From NCBI RefSeq assembly GCF_000255655.1, contig NZ_JH636434.1, positions 2,008,798-2,072,797 on the forward strand: a stretch of DNA of 64,000 nucleotides, written 5' to 3'. The notes under the pieces are model-generated. The model was not told the origin of the DNA and searched no databases. It worked only from the letters and a program-made list of their open reading frames with translations. Positions 38,342 through 47,894 of the stretch are shown here, in pieces; position 1 is the stretch's first letter; each line of letters opens with the position of its first letter. Both the position numbers and the translations under genes were made by a program. Source of the DNA: Schlesneria paludicola DSM 18645. Its GTDB lineage: Bacteria; Planctomycetota; Planctomycetia; Planctomycetales; Planctomycetaceae.

Positions 38342-38830
38342 TCAATTCCCCAGGCCGCGGATTTTGCGATCACCGCGCAACACAGAATTGTACTCCGAAT
38401 AGCCCGCCGACCTTTGCGTGGTCCTTTGATAAGCGGAAGCAGGTGCGCTGTACACCGGCGCCGTGGCCGCTGCGGCGGGAGCTGTTCCTGGTTCGTACGA
38501 GAAGCTTTGATACGACGAACCATTTGAATTCTGTGCCACCGCAATACCGGCATTTCCATTCGACGCGACCGTGGGAGCCGCATCAGATGCGCAGGCCGAG
38601 CAACCCGATGCCCCACACGCTGACGCACCACAGCCCGTTGGTCCACAACCCGTTGATCCACAGGCCGAAGTACCGCACGCTGAAACGCCACAGTCAGATG
38701 CGGCACACGCCGGGGCAGCACACGCCGAAGCCGCACCACAGCACGAGCGACGCCATCGCGCCTCGGCATTCCCCGTCGCGATCAACACTCCGCCAATCGC
38801 CAGTAGTCCAAGCACAACACACTTCGACAT
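38342..38830 (-). CDS. Exported protein with pentad cysteine repeat
   Basis: 162 aa. A signal peptide (MSKCVVLGLLAIGGVLIATGNAEA) is followed by RWRRSCC. Then comes an array in which Cys recurs every fifth residue about ten times, consensus C-(G/A)-x-(S/A/T)-(A/G), up to about residue 80. The remainder is Ser/Ala/Tyr-rich and ends in a basic Arg-Gly tail (RGDRKIRGLGN). No domain is recognised. Regular pentads could form a cross-linked rod or beta-solenoid after disulfide formation outside the cytoplasm. That is inference. The gene is bounded by hairpin 38281-38316 on its 3' side. Confidence 0.75.
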   Translation of the reverse strand: MSKCVVLGLLAIGGVLIATGNAEARWRRSCCGAASACAAPACAASDCGVSACGTSACGSTGCGPTGCGASACGASGCSACASDAAPTVASNGNAGIAVAQNSNGSSYQSFSYEPGTAPAAAATAPVYSAPASAYQRTTQRSAGYSEYNSVLRGDRKIRGLGN

Positions 38831-39125
38831 GACTCTCTGCCTTTCGAAAACGGATCACGGCGACACATTCCACCAGGAGTGCTCGAACCATGATCCCAAC
38901 TAATTTGCATCGAGGGCGGCCAAAACGCGATTTATTTCGGTCGTCACGATTTGACATCAGAATGGTAAGCGAAATGCCCACCGGTTCGACCAGCAGGATC
39001 GCCACTCTTGCGAAAATGACAGAGAGCTGACGTCATAACTCAATTGAAATTGAGATGTTGGAGCAGATCAGAAAAAGCAGAAAATCGTGAATCGAGGCAG
39101 CATTCGCCCGCGATTCCACGCTCCA

Positions 39126-40127
39126 TCATGGACGCTTGTCATTCGCGGCCAGAATGGGTGTCACCCCCACGTGTAGCTGCAGGCTGACGAACTCAATCGC
39201 GTCTGGGGTCCGCATCCAGTTGTCCCAGTCCCGCTGCAATCCTGCCAGACCGTCGATCTGGTAGTGCTGCCGGAGTGCCTTCTCCATTCCCAGGCTTTGG
39301 CATTCGTCGACAAAATCTGCGAAACGCGCAGGCGTCGAACGATGAATCATCCATGAAGCCAGACCGACGCTCTGACCGTAAAACGCATCGCGCTGTTGCG
39401 GTCCAGGAATTCGCTGTAGCGAGACGAGTTCATACAGTGACAGCGTTTGGCGGCGCGAGATCAATTGCTGCAAGTTTGTCAGTCGCACCCGATGCTTTTC
39501 AACAGATTCGCTCAGCATCGCAATCCCTTCGTCGGCCCACCGTGGGATCGATCGTCCTCCAAAACGTTCACCCAGGACCACATGCGTCAATTCATGAGGC
39601 AACGCTGCGTTCGACCAGTCATTCGCATCGGCACGCACGTCGATCCGACGAAACACCACCCGCCCTTGATCGAAATTCATCATCGTCGAACCGACCGAAA
39701 CATCACCCGGCCGATTCAAAGCAAGGTTGTAGTCGACTTGCGTTGGGTGCACATAGACATCGCATTTCGGTGCCCAGACATCCGATCGCACGCCTGTAAT
39801 CCACAACGTTCGCAGCCGGCTTCGCCATGCTTCGCAGCATTCGGCGAGCCGCCGCATATCGCCATCCGCCAACTGACCCCGACAACAAAAATTCGGAGAT
39901 TCAACCACCTTCCACACGCCCGTCACACGCATCGTCAGTGGCACCGATGACTCAGGTCGCTCGTCGGCTGAAACCGAAAGATGACCGGCACTCAGCCATG
40001 TCAGAAACACGATCACGACGAGCGCAGTGCGGCTCTTGAATTGAGTAGCCAATTTGAATTCTCGAAGAGAAGAGGCTGGCGGTAGAACTGCGCCAAACAC
40101 CAACCGCTGCCGCACATGACGTTGCAT
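39126..40127 (-). CDS. Secreted zinc metallopeptidase, peptidase MA-like
   Basis: The zincin motif HELTH occurs in AALPHELTHVVLGERFGG, followed by WADEGIAMLSE, in which the Glu about 20 residues later is the expected third zinc ligand of gluzincins. A hydrophobic segment RTALVVIVFLTWLSAGHLS near residues 33-51 would serve as signal anchor, so the true start may be an internal TTG at about residue 26. The 333-aa frame from ATG 40127 is given here. The N-terminal beta domain (LTMRVTGVWKVVESPNF) and a Cys pair (CCRG) precede the catalytic domain. No regulatory partner is adjacent. The substrate is unknown. Confidence 0.78.
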   Translation of the reverse strand: MQRHVRQRLVFGAVLPPASSLREFKLATQFKSRTALVVIVFLTWLSAGHLSVSADERPESSVPLTMRVTGVWKVVESPNFCCRGQLADGDMRRLAECCEAWRSRLRTLWITGVRSDVWAPKCDVYVHPTQVDYNLALNRPGDVSVGSTMMNFDQGRVVFRRIDVRADANDWSNAALPHELTHVVLGERFGGRSIPRWADEGIAMLSESVEKHRVRLTNLQQLISRRQTLSLYELVSLQRIPGPQQRDAFYGQSVGLASWMIHRSTPARFADFVDECQSLGMEKALRQHYQIDGLAGLQRDWDNWMRTPDAIEFVSLQLHVGVTPILAANDKRP

Positions 40128-40601
40128 GTCGGCCGGTCTTGTCCGGGGTACGTCCCTTCGGAAAAGGGAATAACGTGCCGAACCTCTCTAGAATTTCAAA
40201 CCGATTCGCAACTCACGATGAACATGCGAGTTATGGCACACGCAAAAACTGACAGCACGTACGTTACCTGCAGAATGCACGACTCTTCAGCGAAAATGCA
40301 AGATCTATTGGCGTGCCCCGATCTGGGAACACCCGAGCCAAGCAGACGACGGCGCACTCAGCCCGCAACCGCCTCACGACACAGATTTTTTCGATGACTC
40401 TTGTGCCACCAGAGCGTGAAAAGTGGTCAGCCGCGAAGCTTCGGCTTCGAAGCGCCTCATCCCCCTCTCGCTTCGAAGGGGAACGACCAACGCTTGCGCA
40501 ATGTCCGTTGTGAACCAGCACGTTCTACATCGGCGGTTTCACAACGTCGGGAACACCGTCCATCACCTGAAAGGACGCGCGATCACCTCGCAATACCACT
40601 G
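40128..40601. other. Intergenic region, no gene seen
   Basis: Between the metallopeptidase and TatD genes, both minus strand. No ORF gives a plausible product. A run of short palindromic words based on CTTCGAAG/GCTTCG lies at 40432-40480 (GCGAAGCTTCGGCTTCGAAGC, then CGCTTCGAAGG), which may form local hairpins. Nothing else is recognisable. Confidence 0.5.
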
Positions 40602-41513
40602 CTAACGAATAATGTTCGCCGATTCGCTGTCGTCAATGCGTGGCGTCTGCCCCCCGCGCAACACGCTGTTGCCTTGAAACAGCGTCCGCTGATCGACGGG
40701 TTGAGGATTCAGCCAGTCGGCTTCGTCGAATTGGCCGCTCTGAGCATACGCCGTCAGCGCATTCTTGTAGCAGGCGAGTTCCACTTGCTCGAGCGGGATA
40801 CCGCGTTCCTGTGCCAGCTTCGCCGTTTTCGGAACTGCCAACGGATCGGACTTTCCCCAATCCGCTGAACTGTCGACGATCACCCGTTCGGCACCAGCCA
40901 CTCTGAGTATATCGACCATCCGCTCGTTGCCCATTTTGGTTCCGGGATAGATCGTGAATCCACACCAGTAACCGCGGTCCAGGACTTCGCGATAGGTCTC
41001 TTCATTATTGTGATCGATCACCACCATGTGCGGAGCGATCCCGTGCTCTTCGATCACATCCATGCTGCGATACGTCCCCTGCTTCTTGTTGCGATGAGGC
41101 GTATGAATCAGCACGGGCAGATCAACTTCTTTCGCCAGCTCGAGCTGCAGTCGGAAGAACTTTTCTTCGGTCGCCGTCTGATCGTCATAGCCAATCTCGC
41201 CGATCGCCACGACACCTTCCTTCGTCGCGAACAGCGGCAACAGATCCATCACCTGCTCGGCCAAGGGTTCGTTGTTGGCTTCCTTGGAATTCAGTCCGAT
41301 CGTGCAATAGTGCCGAATCCCAAACTGAGCCGCACGGAACCGCTCAAACCCCACCAGGCTCGAGAAATAATCCTTGTACGCCCCGACTTCCGTCCGCGGT
41401 TGTCCCTGCCAGAATGCAGGTTCAATAATCGCCCGCACCCCCGCCGCCGCCATCGCCTCATAGTCATCCGTCGTCCGAGACACCATGTGGATATGCGGAT
41501 CGATGTAAAACAT
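40602..41513 (-). CDS. TatD-family metal-dependent hydrolase, EboB-like
   Basis: 303 aa, TIM-barrel amidohydrolase-like. Metal residues are visible: HIH in DPHIHMVSRTTDDY (His-x-His of strand 1), GEIGYD, LIHTPHRNKK (His of strand 5) and VVIDHNNEE. The last Asp is in VIVDSSADWG. The start is supported by an AGGAAATC ribosome site. The opening IDPHIH-SRTTDDYE and EPAFWQGQPRT pattern matches, as I remember it, the EboB protein of the ebo cluster, which helps export a terpene- or pigment-related compound in cyanobacteria and other phyla. Here no other ebo gene is adjacent, so it may be an orphan of that family or act elsewhere. Confidence 0.82.
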   Translation of the reverse strand: MFYIDPHIHMVSRTTDDYEAMAAAGVRAIIEPAFWQGQPRTEVGAYKDYFSSLVGFERFRAAQFGIRHYCTIGLNSKEANNEPLAEQVMDLLPLFATKEGVVAIGEIGYDDQTATEEKFFRLQLELAKEVDLPVLIHTPHRNKKQGTYRSMDVIEEHGIAPHMVVIDHNNEETYREVLDRGYWCGFTIYPGTKMGNERMVDILRVAGAERVIVDSSADWGKSDPLAVPKTAKLAQERGIPLEQVELACYKNALTAYAQSGQFDEADWLNPQPVDQRTLFQGNSVLRGGQTPRIDDSESANIIR

Positions 41514-41590
41514 GATTTCCTAACCTGTTCCCAAACCGTGACTCTTAACGTCACGTCACCAAATTGATTTCTGTCGATCCCAGCACGGAA

Positions 41591-41944
41591 TCACGTCGTT
41601 CGACATGTACGGACGGCGTCGCTCCATTTGACCACGTCTTCAAGCGGCCCCAAATGAAGCTGTTTTCCTGCAACTAAAGGATTGTAGCTACAAGTCGTTA
41701 TGGCGTGTTCGATGATCCTTCGCACGATGCGATTCGTCACGATGATTTGATCGCCCGATGAACGGCAATGGCCGCCACCGATATCGATCCACGTTTCGTG
41801 ATAGCGGAAGATTCCCTCGATAATGGGACCGAGCTTGTTCGATGGCCAGATCCCGACCGAGATCCAGCCATCGTTACCCGTCGCCCGCCAGCGATACTCG
41901 ACACCCGCAACCACGATCTTATGGCTCTCCTTTGGACTACGCAT
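41591..41944 (-). CDS. Small conserved hypothetical protein, 117 aa
   Basis: A compact alpha/beta-like sequence: IVVAGVEYRWRATGNDGWISVGIWP (paired strands), IIEGIFRYHET, then GDQIIVTNRIVRRIIEHAI (strand plus helix) and a short acidic C-terminus. There is no signal peptide. Composition and the alternation of hydrophobic and polar residues are protein-like, unlike the other frames here. I do not know its function. It lies between the TatD-like gene (77 bases downstream) and the aldose epimerase gene (69 bases upstream), all on the minus strand, so co-transcription is possible. Confidence 0.55.
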   Translation of the reverse strand: MRSPKESHKIVVAGVEYRWRATGNDGWISVGIWPSNKLGPIIEGIFRYHETWIDIGGGHCRSSGDQIIVTNRIVRRIIEHAITTCSYNPLVAGKQLHLGPLEDVVKWSDAVRTCRTT

Positions 41945-42013
41945 TTGGAGCTCGCCTCGTCGAGGATTTCGGTGCCGAGTCGGCAGTCAGCGCTGGCATG
42001 CTTGCCGTAGACG

Positions 42014-43210
42014 TCACTTGGCCACGGAAAACTTGTGGACCGTCTTCTGGGTGTACTTTTCGCCGGGGTTCAGCCGCGTCGTAGGGAAATCAGGATGGTT
42101 CGGGCTGTCTGGGAAGTGCTGTGTCTCGAGACAGAAGGCACCGTGTTTCGGAGCGTTGCCGGTCTCGGGTGTGCCCTTCAGATGATTGCCCGTGTAAAAC
42201 TGCACGCCGGGCTCGGTGGTCGAAATCTCCATCACGCGACCCGATTTCGGATCGACAATCTTCGCCGTTGGACGCAGTTCGCCGGGCTTTCCATTCACAA
42301 CGTAACAATGATCATACCCACCGGCACCGTTCACCGTTTGATCGATTCGGGCTCCGATCTTCTGAGGCTTCAAGAAATCCATACACGTGCCCGCAACTGG
42401 TGCCTGTTCACCCGTGGGAATGGACCCCTCGTCGACGATCAAATACTTGTCGCAGAACAGCGTGAGATCGTGATCCAAGACGAGGCTGCCGTCGGCGCCT
42501 GACAAGTTCCAATAGGCATGATTCGTCAGATTCAGAATCGTCGGCTTGTCGGTCGTCGCCTCGTAATCAATCGTCAGTTCGTTGTCGTCATTCAGGGTAT
42601 ACGTCACGACCGACTTCAATGTTCCCGGATAGTTTTCTTCCATGTCGGGACTGGTGTAGATCATTTTGACCCCGACGACTTTGTCGGTCTGAAACGTTTC
42701 CGCCTTCCACAACTTCCGCATGAAGTGCTCTTTGCCGCCGTGCAAATGATGATCGCCGTTCGTCGCGAGTTGATACTCGGTTCCATCGAGCGAAAACTTG
42801 CCGTGAGCAATCCGATTGGCATAACGCCCGCAAACCCCACCAAAGTAAGGGCCATTGACGAGATATTCGGCGGGATCGGAAAAGTGCAATGTGACGTTGG
42901 CAAATTCGCCCTTCCGATCAGGCACTTCCACCGACGTGATGATGCCGCCTCGGTTGATCAAACCAACTTTCATCCCATGATGATTTCGCAGGCTGAAGCC
43001 GGTGATCGGCTGGCCATCTTCGGTTTGACCAAAAGGTTCACTTTGCACAGTCAGCATAGTCTCTTCCGTGGATTGAGTTTCGTTTGTCGATTTGGCCGCG
43101 CGGTCGGCAGGTGATAACGGTTTTCCGACGCTTCCCTCGCATCCGACGATCGTCAACCAACCGCAAAGGAGAAGCCCTTTCGTGAATCCATGAAAGTGAA
43201 CGGGTTGCAT
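42014..43210 (-). CDS. galM: Lipoprotein aldose 1-epimerase (mutarotase)
   Basis: Interconverts alpha and beta anomers of hexoses. The start is set at the internal ATG 43210 because AAGGATCAGGCAGC lies before it and the resulting protein (398 aa) opens with a lipoprotein signal LCGWLTIVGCEGS. It is therefore membrane-anchored on the outside. The mutarotase domain contains NRIAHGKFSLDGTEYQL, GDHHLHGGKEHFMRKLW, LTNHAYWNLSG and PGVQFYTGN with the catalytic Glu region. The lipid anchor is unusual for a mutarotase in model organisms. It points to handling sugars in the planctomycete periplasm. Confidence 0.9.
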   Translation of the reverse strand: MQPVHFHGFTKGLLLCGWLTIVGCEGSVGKPLSPADRAAKSTNETQSTEETMLTVQSEPFGQTEDGQPITGFSLRNHHGMKVGLINRGGIITSVEVPDRKGEFANVTLHFSDPAEYLVNGPYFGGVCGRYANRIAHGKFSLDGTEYQLATNGDHHLHGGKEHFMRKLWKAETFQTDKVVGVKMIYTSPDMEENYPGTLKSVVTYTLNDDNELTIDYEATTDKPTILNLTNHAYWNLSGADGSLVLDHDLTLFCDKYLIVDEGSIPTGEQAPVAGTCMDFLKPQKIGARIDQTVNGAGGYDHCYVVNGKPGELRPTAKIVDPKSGRVMEISTTEPGVQFYTGNHLKGTPETGNAPKHGAFCLETQHFPDSPNHPDFPTTRLNPGEKYTQKTVHKFSVAK

Positions 43211-43438
43211 GCTGCCTGATCCTTGCATTGGGTGGGAAACGCGACCTTGAAGATTCGTTATCTTGAGAAACGATCCACTGTCCTGCAAGCGACCGTCCCA
43301 GGAACCGCCACGGTTGGTCGCATGAATTCCCCGTTCAGGGGTCTCAACGACGAAATTGACATGGCATTCTCGCGGTTGACGCAACGCAATCGCCAGTTTC
43401 CCACCGACCTCGCAAGTCAGGTTGCCCGCAGCAGATCG

Positions 43439-44845
43439 TCACCCAAACAGACTGCGAATCGGCTGCCCCGCGACCAGTTGATGAGGCCGATTCTGGATGT
43501 CATGCAGCACCGCATCCGGACCGACTCCCAGCGCGTGGTACATCGTCGCCACCAGATCGTGCGGCGTGATCGGATTCTCGGCCGGATACGCGGCACGACT
43601 GTCGCTCGATCCATAAACCTGCCCTCCCTTGATGCCGCCACCGGCCATCAGGGCGCTGTAGCAGAAGGGATGGTGCTCGCGGCCAGCCGACGCATTAATC
43701 ATCGGCGCCCGGCCAAACTCGCCCACCCAGACAATCAGCGTGTCCTCAAGCTGACCGGCCTGCGTCAAATCGTCCAGCACTGCGCTCAACGCACGATCGG
43801 CTGGAGGAATCAGGTGGTTCTTCAGGCGGTTAAAGTTGTCCCCGTGCGTGTCCCAGAAGTTCTGTCCGTCGTTGTGCCAGTTCACCGAGACGAATGGAAC
43901 GCCGTGATCCAGCAAGCGACGAGCCAGCAAAGCACACTGTCCGTGGATATTTCGACCATAACGATCTCGCGTTTCGGGTGTTTCCTGGTCCAGGTCAAAC
44001 GCCTGACGGACATGCGATGACGTCAGCAAACCAAACGCCTGCTGCTGTCGCGCCGACATGATCCCCGACTGTGTGGCGCTGTCGGCCAGCCGACGTTGAG
44101 TATCAATCGAGGCCAGCAAATCCTGACGTCGCATCAATCGGTCGGGTGACGTTCCCTCAATCAAGGACAGCGACGGAACTTTCCAGCCGGGCGTATTGGG
44201 ATCGCCTGCCGCGAGCAGGGGGTCATATTGATGTCCCAACCACCCACCATGCTGGCCCGGTGCCTGTCCGCCTGGTGCCGCAGGATGATAGGCCAGCCAC
44301 GGCATCGTCACGAACGACGGTAGCACTCCTTGCGACGGTTTCAACCGCGACATGACGCTGCCAATGTGCGGCGTGTCGCGGTTGCTCGGCGGTGCGGCGT
44401 CGCTCTTGTTAGACGGCGGCAAATGCCCCGTCAGAACGGTATGTCCGCTCGACAGGTGCGCAGGGTCGTCATGCCCCAATGATCGCAGCACCGCCAACTT
44501 GTCCGCTCGCTGAGCGAGCAACTGAAAGTTCTCGGAAAAATTGATCCCCGAAACATTTGTCGAAATCGATTGAAAGGGCCCACGGATCGAATCGGGAGCA
44601 TTGGGCTTCGGATCGAACGTGTCGATCTGACTGGGCCCGCCCCACATGAAGAACAACAGACAACGCTTCGCCTGACCAAACCCGCCGGGAATGACCGTTC
44701 GCTCCGGCGCCCGTGATTCGTTCGCACGCAACGCCGACGCAATCGACCAGGTCGCCGGACTAAACAGGCTGGCCTGCAATAACGTTCGACGCGGAATCAC
44801 CAACGGAACCGCGTTCTCAGCGATGGACGATCGGGCGGGATTCAT
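43439..44845 (-). CDS. DUF1501 protein, Tat-like exported
   Basis: 468 aa from the ATG at 44845, which has CAGGTG upstream. The N-terminus includes VIPRRTLLQASLF, a twin-arginine motif followed by a hydrophobic stretch, suggesting Tat export. The DUF1501 body (alkaline-phosphatase/sulfatase-like fold) has CLLFFMWGGPSQIDTFDPKPN, a LGHDDPAHLSSGHTVLTG block and VWVGEFGRAPMINASAGREHHP with metal-ligand His/Asp residues. These proteins usually sit beside PSCyt1/DUF1549 genes; here the partner is in another operon at 32401. The enzymatic role is unproven. It lies between galM and the O-antigen ligase gene on the minus strand. Confidence 0.92.
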   Translation of the reverse strand: MNPARSSIAENAVPLVIPRRTLLQASLFSPATWSIASALRANESRAPERTVIPGGFGQAKRCLLFFMWGGPSQIDTFDPKPNAPDSIRGPFQSISTNVSGINFSENFQLLAQRADKLAVLRSLGHDDPAHLSSGHTVLTGHLPPSNKSDAAPPSNRDTPHIGSVMSRLKPSQGVLPSFVTMPWLAYHPAAPGGQAPGQHGGWLGHQYDPLLAAGDPNTPGWKVPSLSLIEGTSPDRLMRRQDLLASIDTQRRLADSATQSGIMSARQQQAFGLLTSSHVRQAFDLDQETPETRDRYGRNIHGQCALLARRLLDHGVPFVSVNWHNDGQNFWDTHGDNFNRLKNHLIPPADRALSAVLDDLTQAGQLEDTLIVWVGEFGRAPMINASAGREHHPFCYSALMAGGGIKGGQVYGSSDSRAAYPAENPITPHDLVATMYHALGVGPDAVLHDIQNRPHQLVAGQPIRSLFG

Positions 44846-45022
44846 GCAGCACCTGGGCTGGGCGGGACATATTCGGCGGGCTTTATGGATTGTCCCACAT
44901 TGATCCGCCAAGTCAACGCGAAAGCGCCCAATTCAGATTGCCCCTTCGGTTTTCGGGCCGACGTCGAAATCCCGCAAGCGCATCGTCAGACCCACATATC
45001 GGAACGCCCGGACGTCCTGCAC

Positions 45023-47725
45023 CTACCGCAATGACTCGTGCTGCAGACCCGTTTGCTCGATCTGTCGATCGTTCCGCCCGGCGGCCCCGTTGCGTTTGAT
45101 TCGATCGGCAACGCATTGCATGGCGAGCTTCTGCAAAGCCTGATTTCCAGGTTCGCGCGCGGCACACCATTGCAGATGGTCGGCGGCTTCGGGCACCTGA
45201 CCCGACTGGTATAAATCCAACCCCAGGCGATACCGGATCGTATAGCTATGCGGCACGCGTTGCGCCGCAACGGTCAGCACATCGGCCGCGATTGCAAAGT
45301 CTCCCATCTCCCGACAAGTGTTCCCGATCGAGTACAACATGGTTTCGAATTCCTCGTCAGAGGTCTCCGTTTTCGCCTTCGCAATTCCTTTGTGGATCAT
45401 CAACCGCTGTGCCTGTCGCGATTCTGGCTCGCGGCCGTTTTTGAAAAAGGCCTTACAGATGAATTCGTACCCTTTCCAATCGGGGTGGAACTCCTCGTCA
45501 AAGTATTCAGGCGACACTTCACTGGCCAGCACTTCGACGATTCGTTCCTGAACAGAACGACTGCGTTCGAAGGCGCGCGTCCAGTACTTCATCGCCTGTT
45601 CGACTTCGCCTTCCTGCATCTTCGCTTTGCCAACCAGATACATGGTTTCTGCATCACGCGGTCGCAAGGTCAGCGATTGATCCAGACACAGTTGCGTGAA
45701 TTCGGCGTTTTCCAATCGGTCCAGAAAATTCAGCTCCGTCAGCATCACGTACGACTTCGCCCGCATGGGGCCGTTCTTCAACGACTTTTTCACAAAATTG
45801 CTGGCCATTCGCAGCAGCTTCACATTCGGACCGATCGCCCGCGACAGCCAGTCGTTCGCCGCTTTCGCCGATTCAAAGTTCGACGCTTTGATCGTGTCGC
45901 GCAGCATGCTGGCCGACATCGAATTGTCCGAACACATCTGCTTCTGCTCGAAGTGCTGCAACGTCACCAGCGCCGCCACTTCCTGCAACTTGGCATCGCG
46001 TGGATCCAGTTTTGCCGCCTGCAACGCGGACTTCAGCCGCCGCTGACTGCTCTCGAGCTTCTCTTCATCCGTCCATCCTTCTTCATCATTCCGCCCCATC
46101 AGGATGCAATCGATCCGGTGTGGTTCGGCGAGAGCCGATGGCAACTTCTGATCGAACATCCAGACGAACACCGGAATCAGGGCGCATGTCCCCAGGGCGG
46201 TCACCAGACGCGGCAGCGGCCAGGATTCGGCGGCAGAGCCGTTCGCCTGACGAGCCAATCGCGCCAGGCGAACGGCACAGGCCAATTGCACGATCAACAG
46301 AATCACGCACGACGGCGCGTACCAGAAAAAGTCCACCGCCGCGTGCGCGACGTTGGCGACCAGACTCGCCAGAATGGCGGCCGCGCAGGACGACGCGTTG
46401 GTATCACTGTTTCGGAGCGCCGCAAAGCACCACCAGAAACTGGTCACGATCATCAATAAACAGATCGAAAGTCCGATCAACCCGGTCTCCGACGCAATCT
46501 GCAGGTAGCCGCATTCGGCGTGGGAATATTCGAGTCCATCATCCTCGGCTGTGACGATATGAAGCCGGTACGCATCCGCATGCGTACCCACACCAGTTCC
46601 CAGGATCGGAAAATCTTTCGCGACCTGGATGTTGGCCTGCCAGATTTCTTGCCGTCCTGTATTTTGCTCCAAACGACTCGCGAAAATCGTCTCGTACTTC
46701 GAATACGAAAGAAAGATACAGGCCAGCCCCCCAACCACGATCATCGCGGTTCCGACCTTCATCGACGCCAGTCCCATTCGGCACAACAAAATCGCCACGA
46801 CAAACGAACTTAAAAAGATCGCCATCAACCCACCGCGCGACAGCGTCATCAAGACCGTCAACACGATTCCGCCCAGGCATGCCAGCAATAACGCGACAGC
46901 AACCGCGTGCATCGTCGCAGGCATCCCCCGGCGTTCCACCCGGTCAAGCTCTTGCTGATTCATCCGGCGCACCAGCCACCAGATCGCCGGTGCGGTTCCC
47001 AGAACCAGAAATTGCGCCAAGTGATTGCGATTGGTGAAGCAGCCCAAAGGATAGGTGTCGGTCGTCATGTACGGATGCTCGTACACCCAGAAGAACTTGC
47101 TGTTGCTCGTCAAATACTGCAATTGGGCGAAAAGCATCATGGCCGCGCTGGCAAGTGCCACACCGCAGAGCCCAAGCTCGACATCCTTGACCGTCCGCAT
47201 CCGCTGCACGATGACAAAAAACAGTAGCGCATACGAGACGAAGGTCGCCAACCCCGACGAGGTCTCCCACGGCGCCAACGACAACTGATTCCATTTCACA
47301 TGCAGGTAGTCGGTGAACTCAGATTGAAACCACAGCGGGATCACGTCTTTGATCCGCGGCGCCAGCGACATCATCCAACCTTCGGGCATCGGAATGATCT
47401 GAACCAGCCCCAGCAAAATCCCCGCCAGCCACAACCATTCACTGCCCGTGAATGTCCACCGTGCCGAAGACGAAATGAATTGGTACAAGGCCCAACAGGT
47501 CGCCGTCACAGACGCACCAATGACCAGGGCCAGTTGCCCGTGAGCCATGCGTCCGCCGAATCCGATCGAAACCGCAAGCAACGTCGTCGCCAGGCACAGA
47601 TCGGTCGCCATGACCAGCCACGGCGTTGACGGTACAGGGGACCTCGAACCGAAGCCATGTTCACCAGGGTGACGATGAGACGATCGCGACCGTTTCGAAC
47701 CTGCCGTCATGGTGGGGATGCTCAT
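45023..47725 (-). CDS. O-antigen ligase/polymerase family protein with TPR tail
   Basis: 900 aa from the ATG at 47725; the longer frame adds 57 atypical residues. After a basic cytoplasmic leader, ten to twelve membrane helices extend to about residue 540. They include the Wzy_C/O-antigen ligase signature region around GTGVGTHADAYRLHIVT, HAECGYLQIASETGLIG. The C-terminal third is soluble and made of TPR-like helical repeats (DAKLQEVAALVTLQHFEQKQ, DAETMYLVGKAKMQEGEVEQA, FAIAADVLTVAAQRVPHS). It would join or polymerise surface glycans. The TPR part may recruit partners. It lies divergent from the YkgJ-type gene at 47895. Terminal and substrate details are not readable. Confidence 0.85.
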   Translation of the reverse strand: MSIPTMTAGSKRSRSSHRHPGEHGFGSRSPVPSTPWLVMATDLCLATTLLAVSIGFGGRMAHGQLALVIGASVTATCWALYQFISSSARWTFTGSEWLWLAGILLGLVQIIPMPEGWMMSLAPRIKDVIPLWFQSEFTDYLHVKWNQLSLAPWETSSGLATFVSYALLFFVIVQRMRTVKDVELGLCGVALASAAMMLFAQLQYLTSNSKFFWVYEHPYMTTDTYPLGCFTNRNHLAQFLVLGTAPAIWWLVRRMNQQELDRVERRGMPATMHAVAVALLLACLGGIVLTVLMTLSRGGLMAIFLSSFVVAILLCRMGLASMKVGTAMIVVGGLACIFLSYSKYETIFASRLEQNTGRQEIWQANIQVAKDFPILGTGVGTHADAYRLHIVTAEDDGLEYSHAECGYLQIASETGLIGLSICLLMIVTSFWWCFAALRNSDTNASSCAAAILASLVANVAHAAVDFFWYAPSCVILLIVQLACAVRLARLARQANGSAAESWPLPRLVTALGTCALIPVFVWMFDQKLPSALAEPHRIDCILMGRNDEEGWTDEEKLESSQRRLKSALQAAKLDPRDAKLQEVAALVTLQHFEQKQMCSDNSMSASMLRDTIKASNFESAKAANDWLSRAIGPNVKLLRMASNFVKKSLKNGPMRAKSYVMLTELNFLDRLENAEFTQLCLDQSLTLRPRDAETMYLVGKAKMQEGEVEQAMKYWTRAFERSRSVQERIVEVLASEVSPEYFDEEFHPDWKGYEFICKAFFKNGREPESRQAQRLMIHKGIAKAKTETSDEEFETMLYSIGNTCREMGDFAIAADVLTVAAQRVPHSYTIRYRLGLDLYQSGQVPEAADHLQWCAAREPGNQALQKLAMQCVADRIKRNGAAGRNDRQIEQTGLQHESLR

Positions 47726-47894
47726 CAAACAGAATCGAGGTAATCGGATACGACTTACTGAATAGAATCCTGTTAGAATCGCAGTAACCGCAAAGTCTGA
47801 AAATAGCAATTTCGAAAGTTCATCCTCGTCCCCAATACGACGTCTCCCTCCGTCCTCCGTCCCCTCCGAATCCGCTTGGTGCGAAAGTCGACTC

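Noticed and set aside
45248-46459. 403-aa plus-strand ORF opposite the O-antigen ligase gene
   Set aside because: The opposite strand codes for conserved membrane helices and TPRs. This frame is antisense to the TPR region and shows only basic low-complexity sequence.
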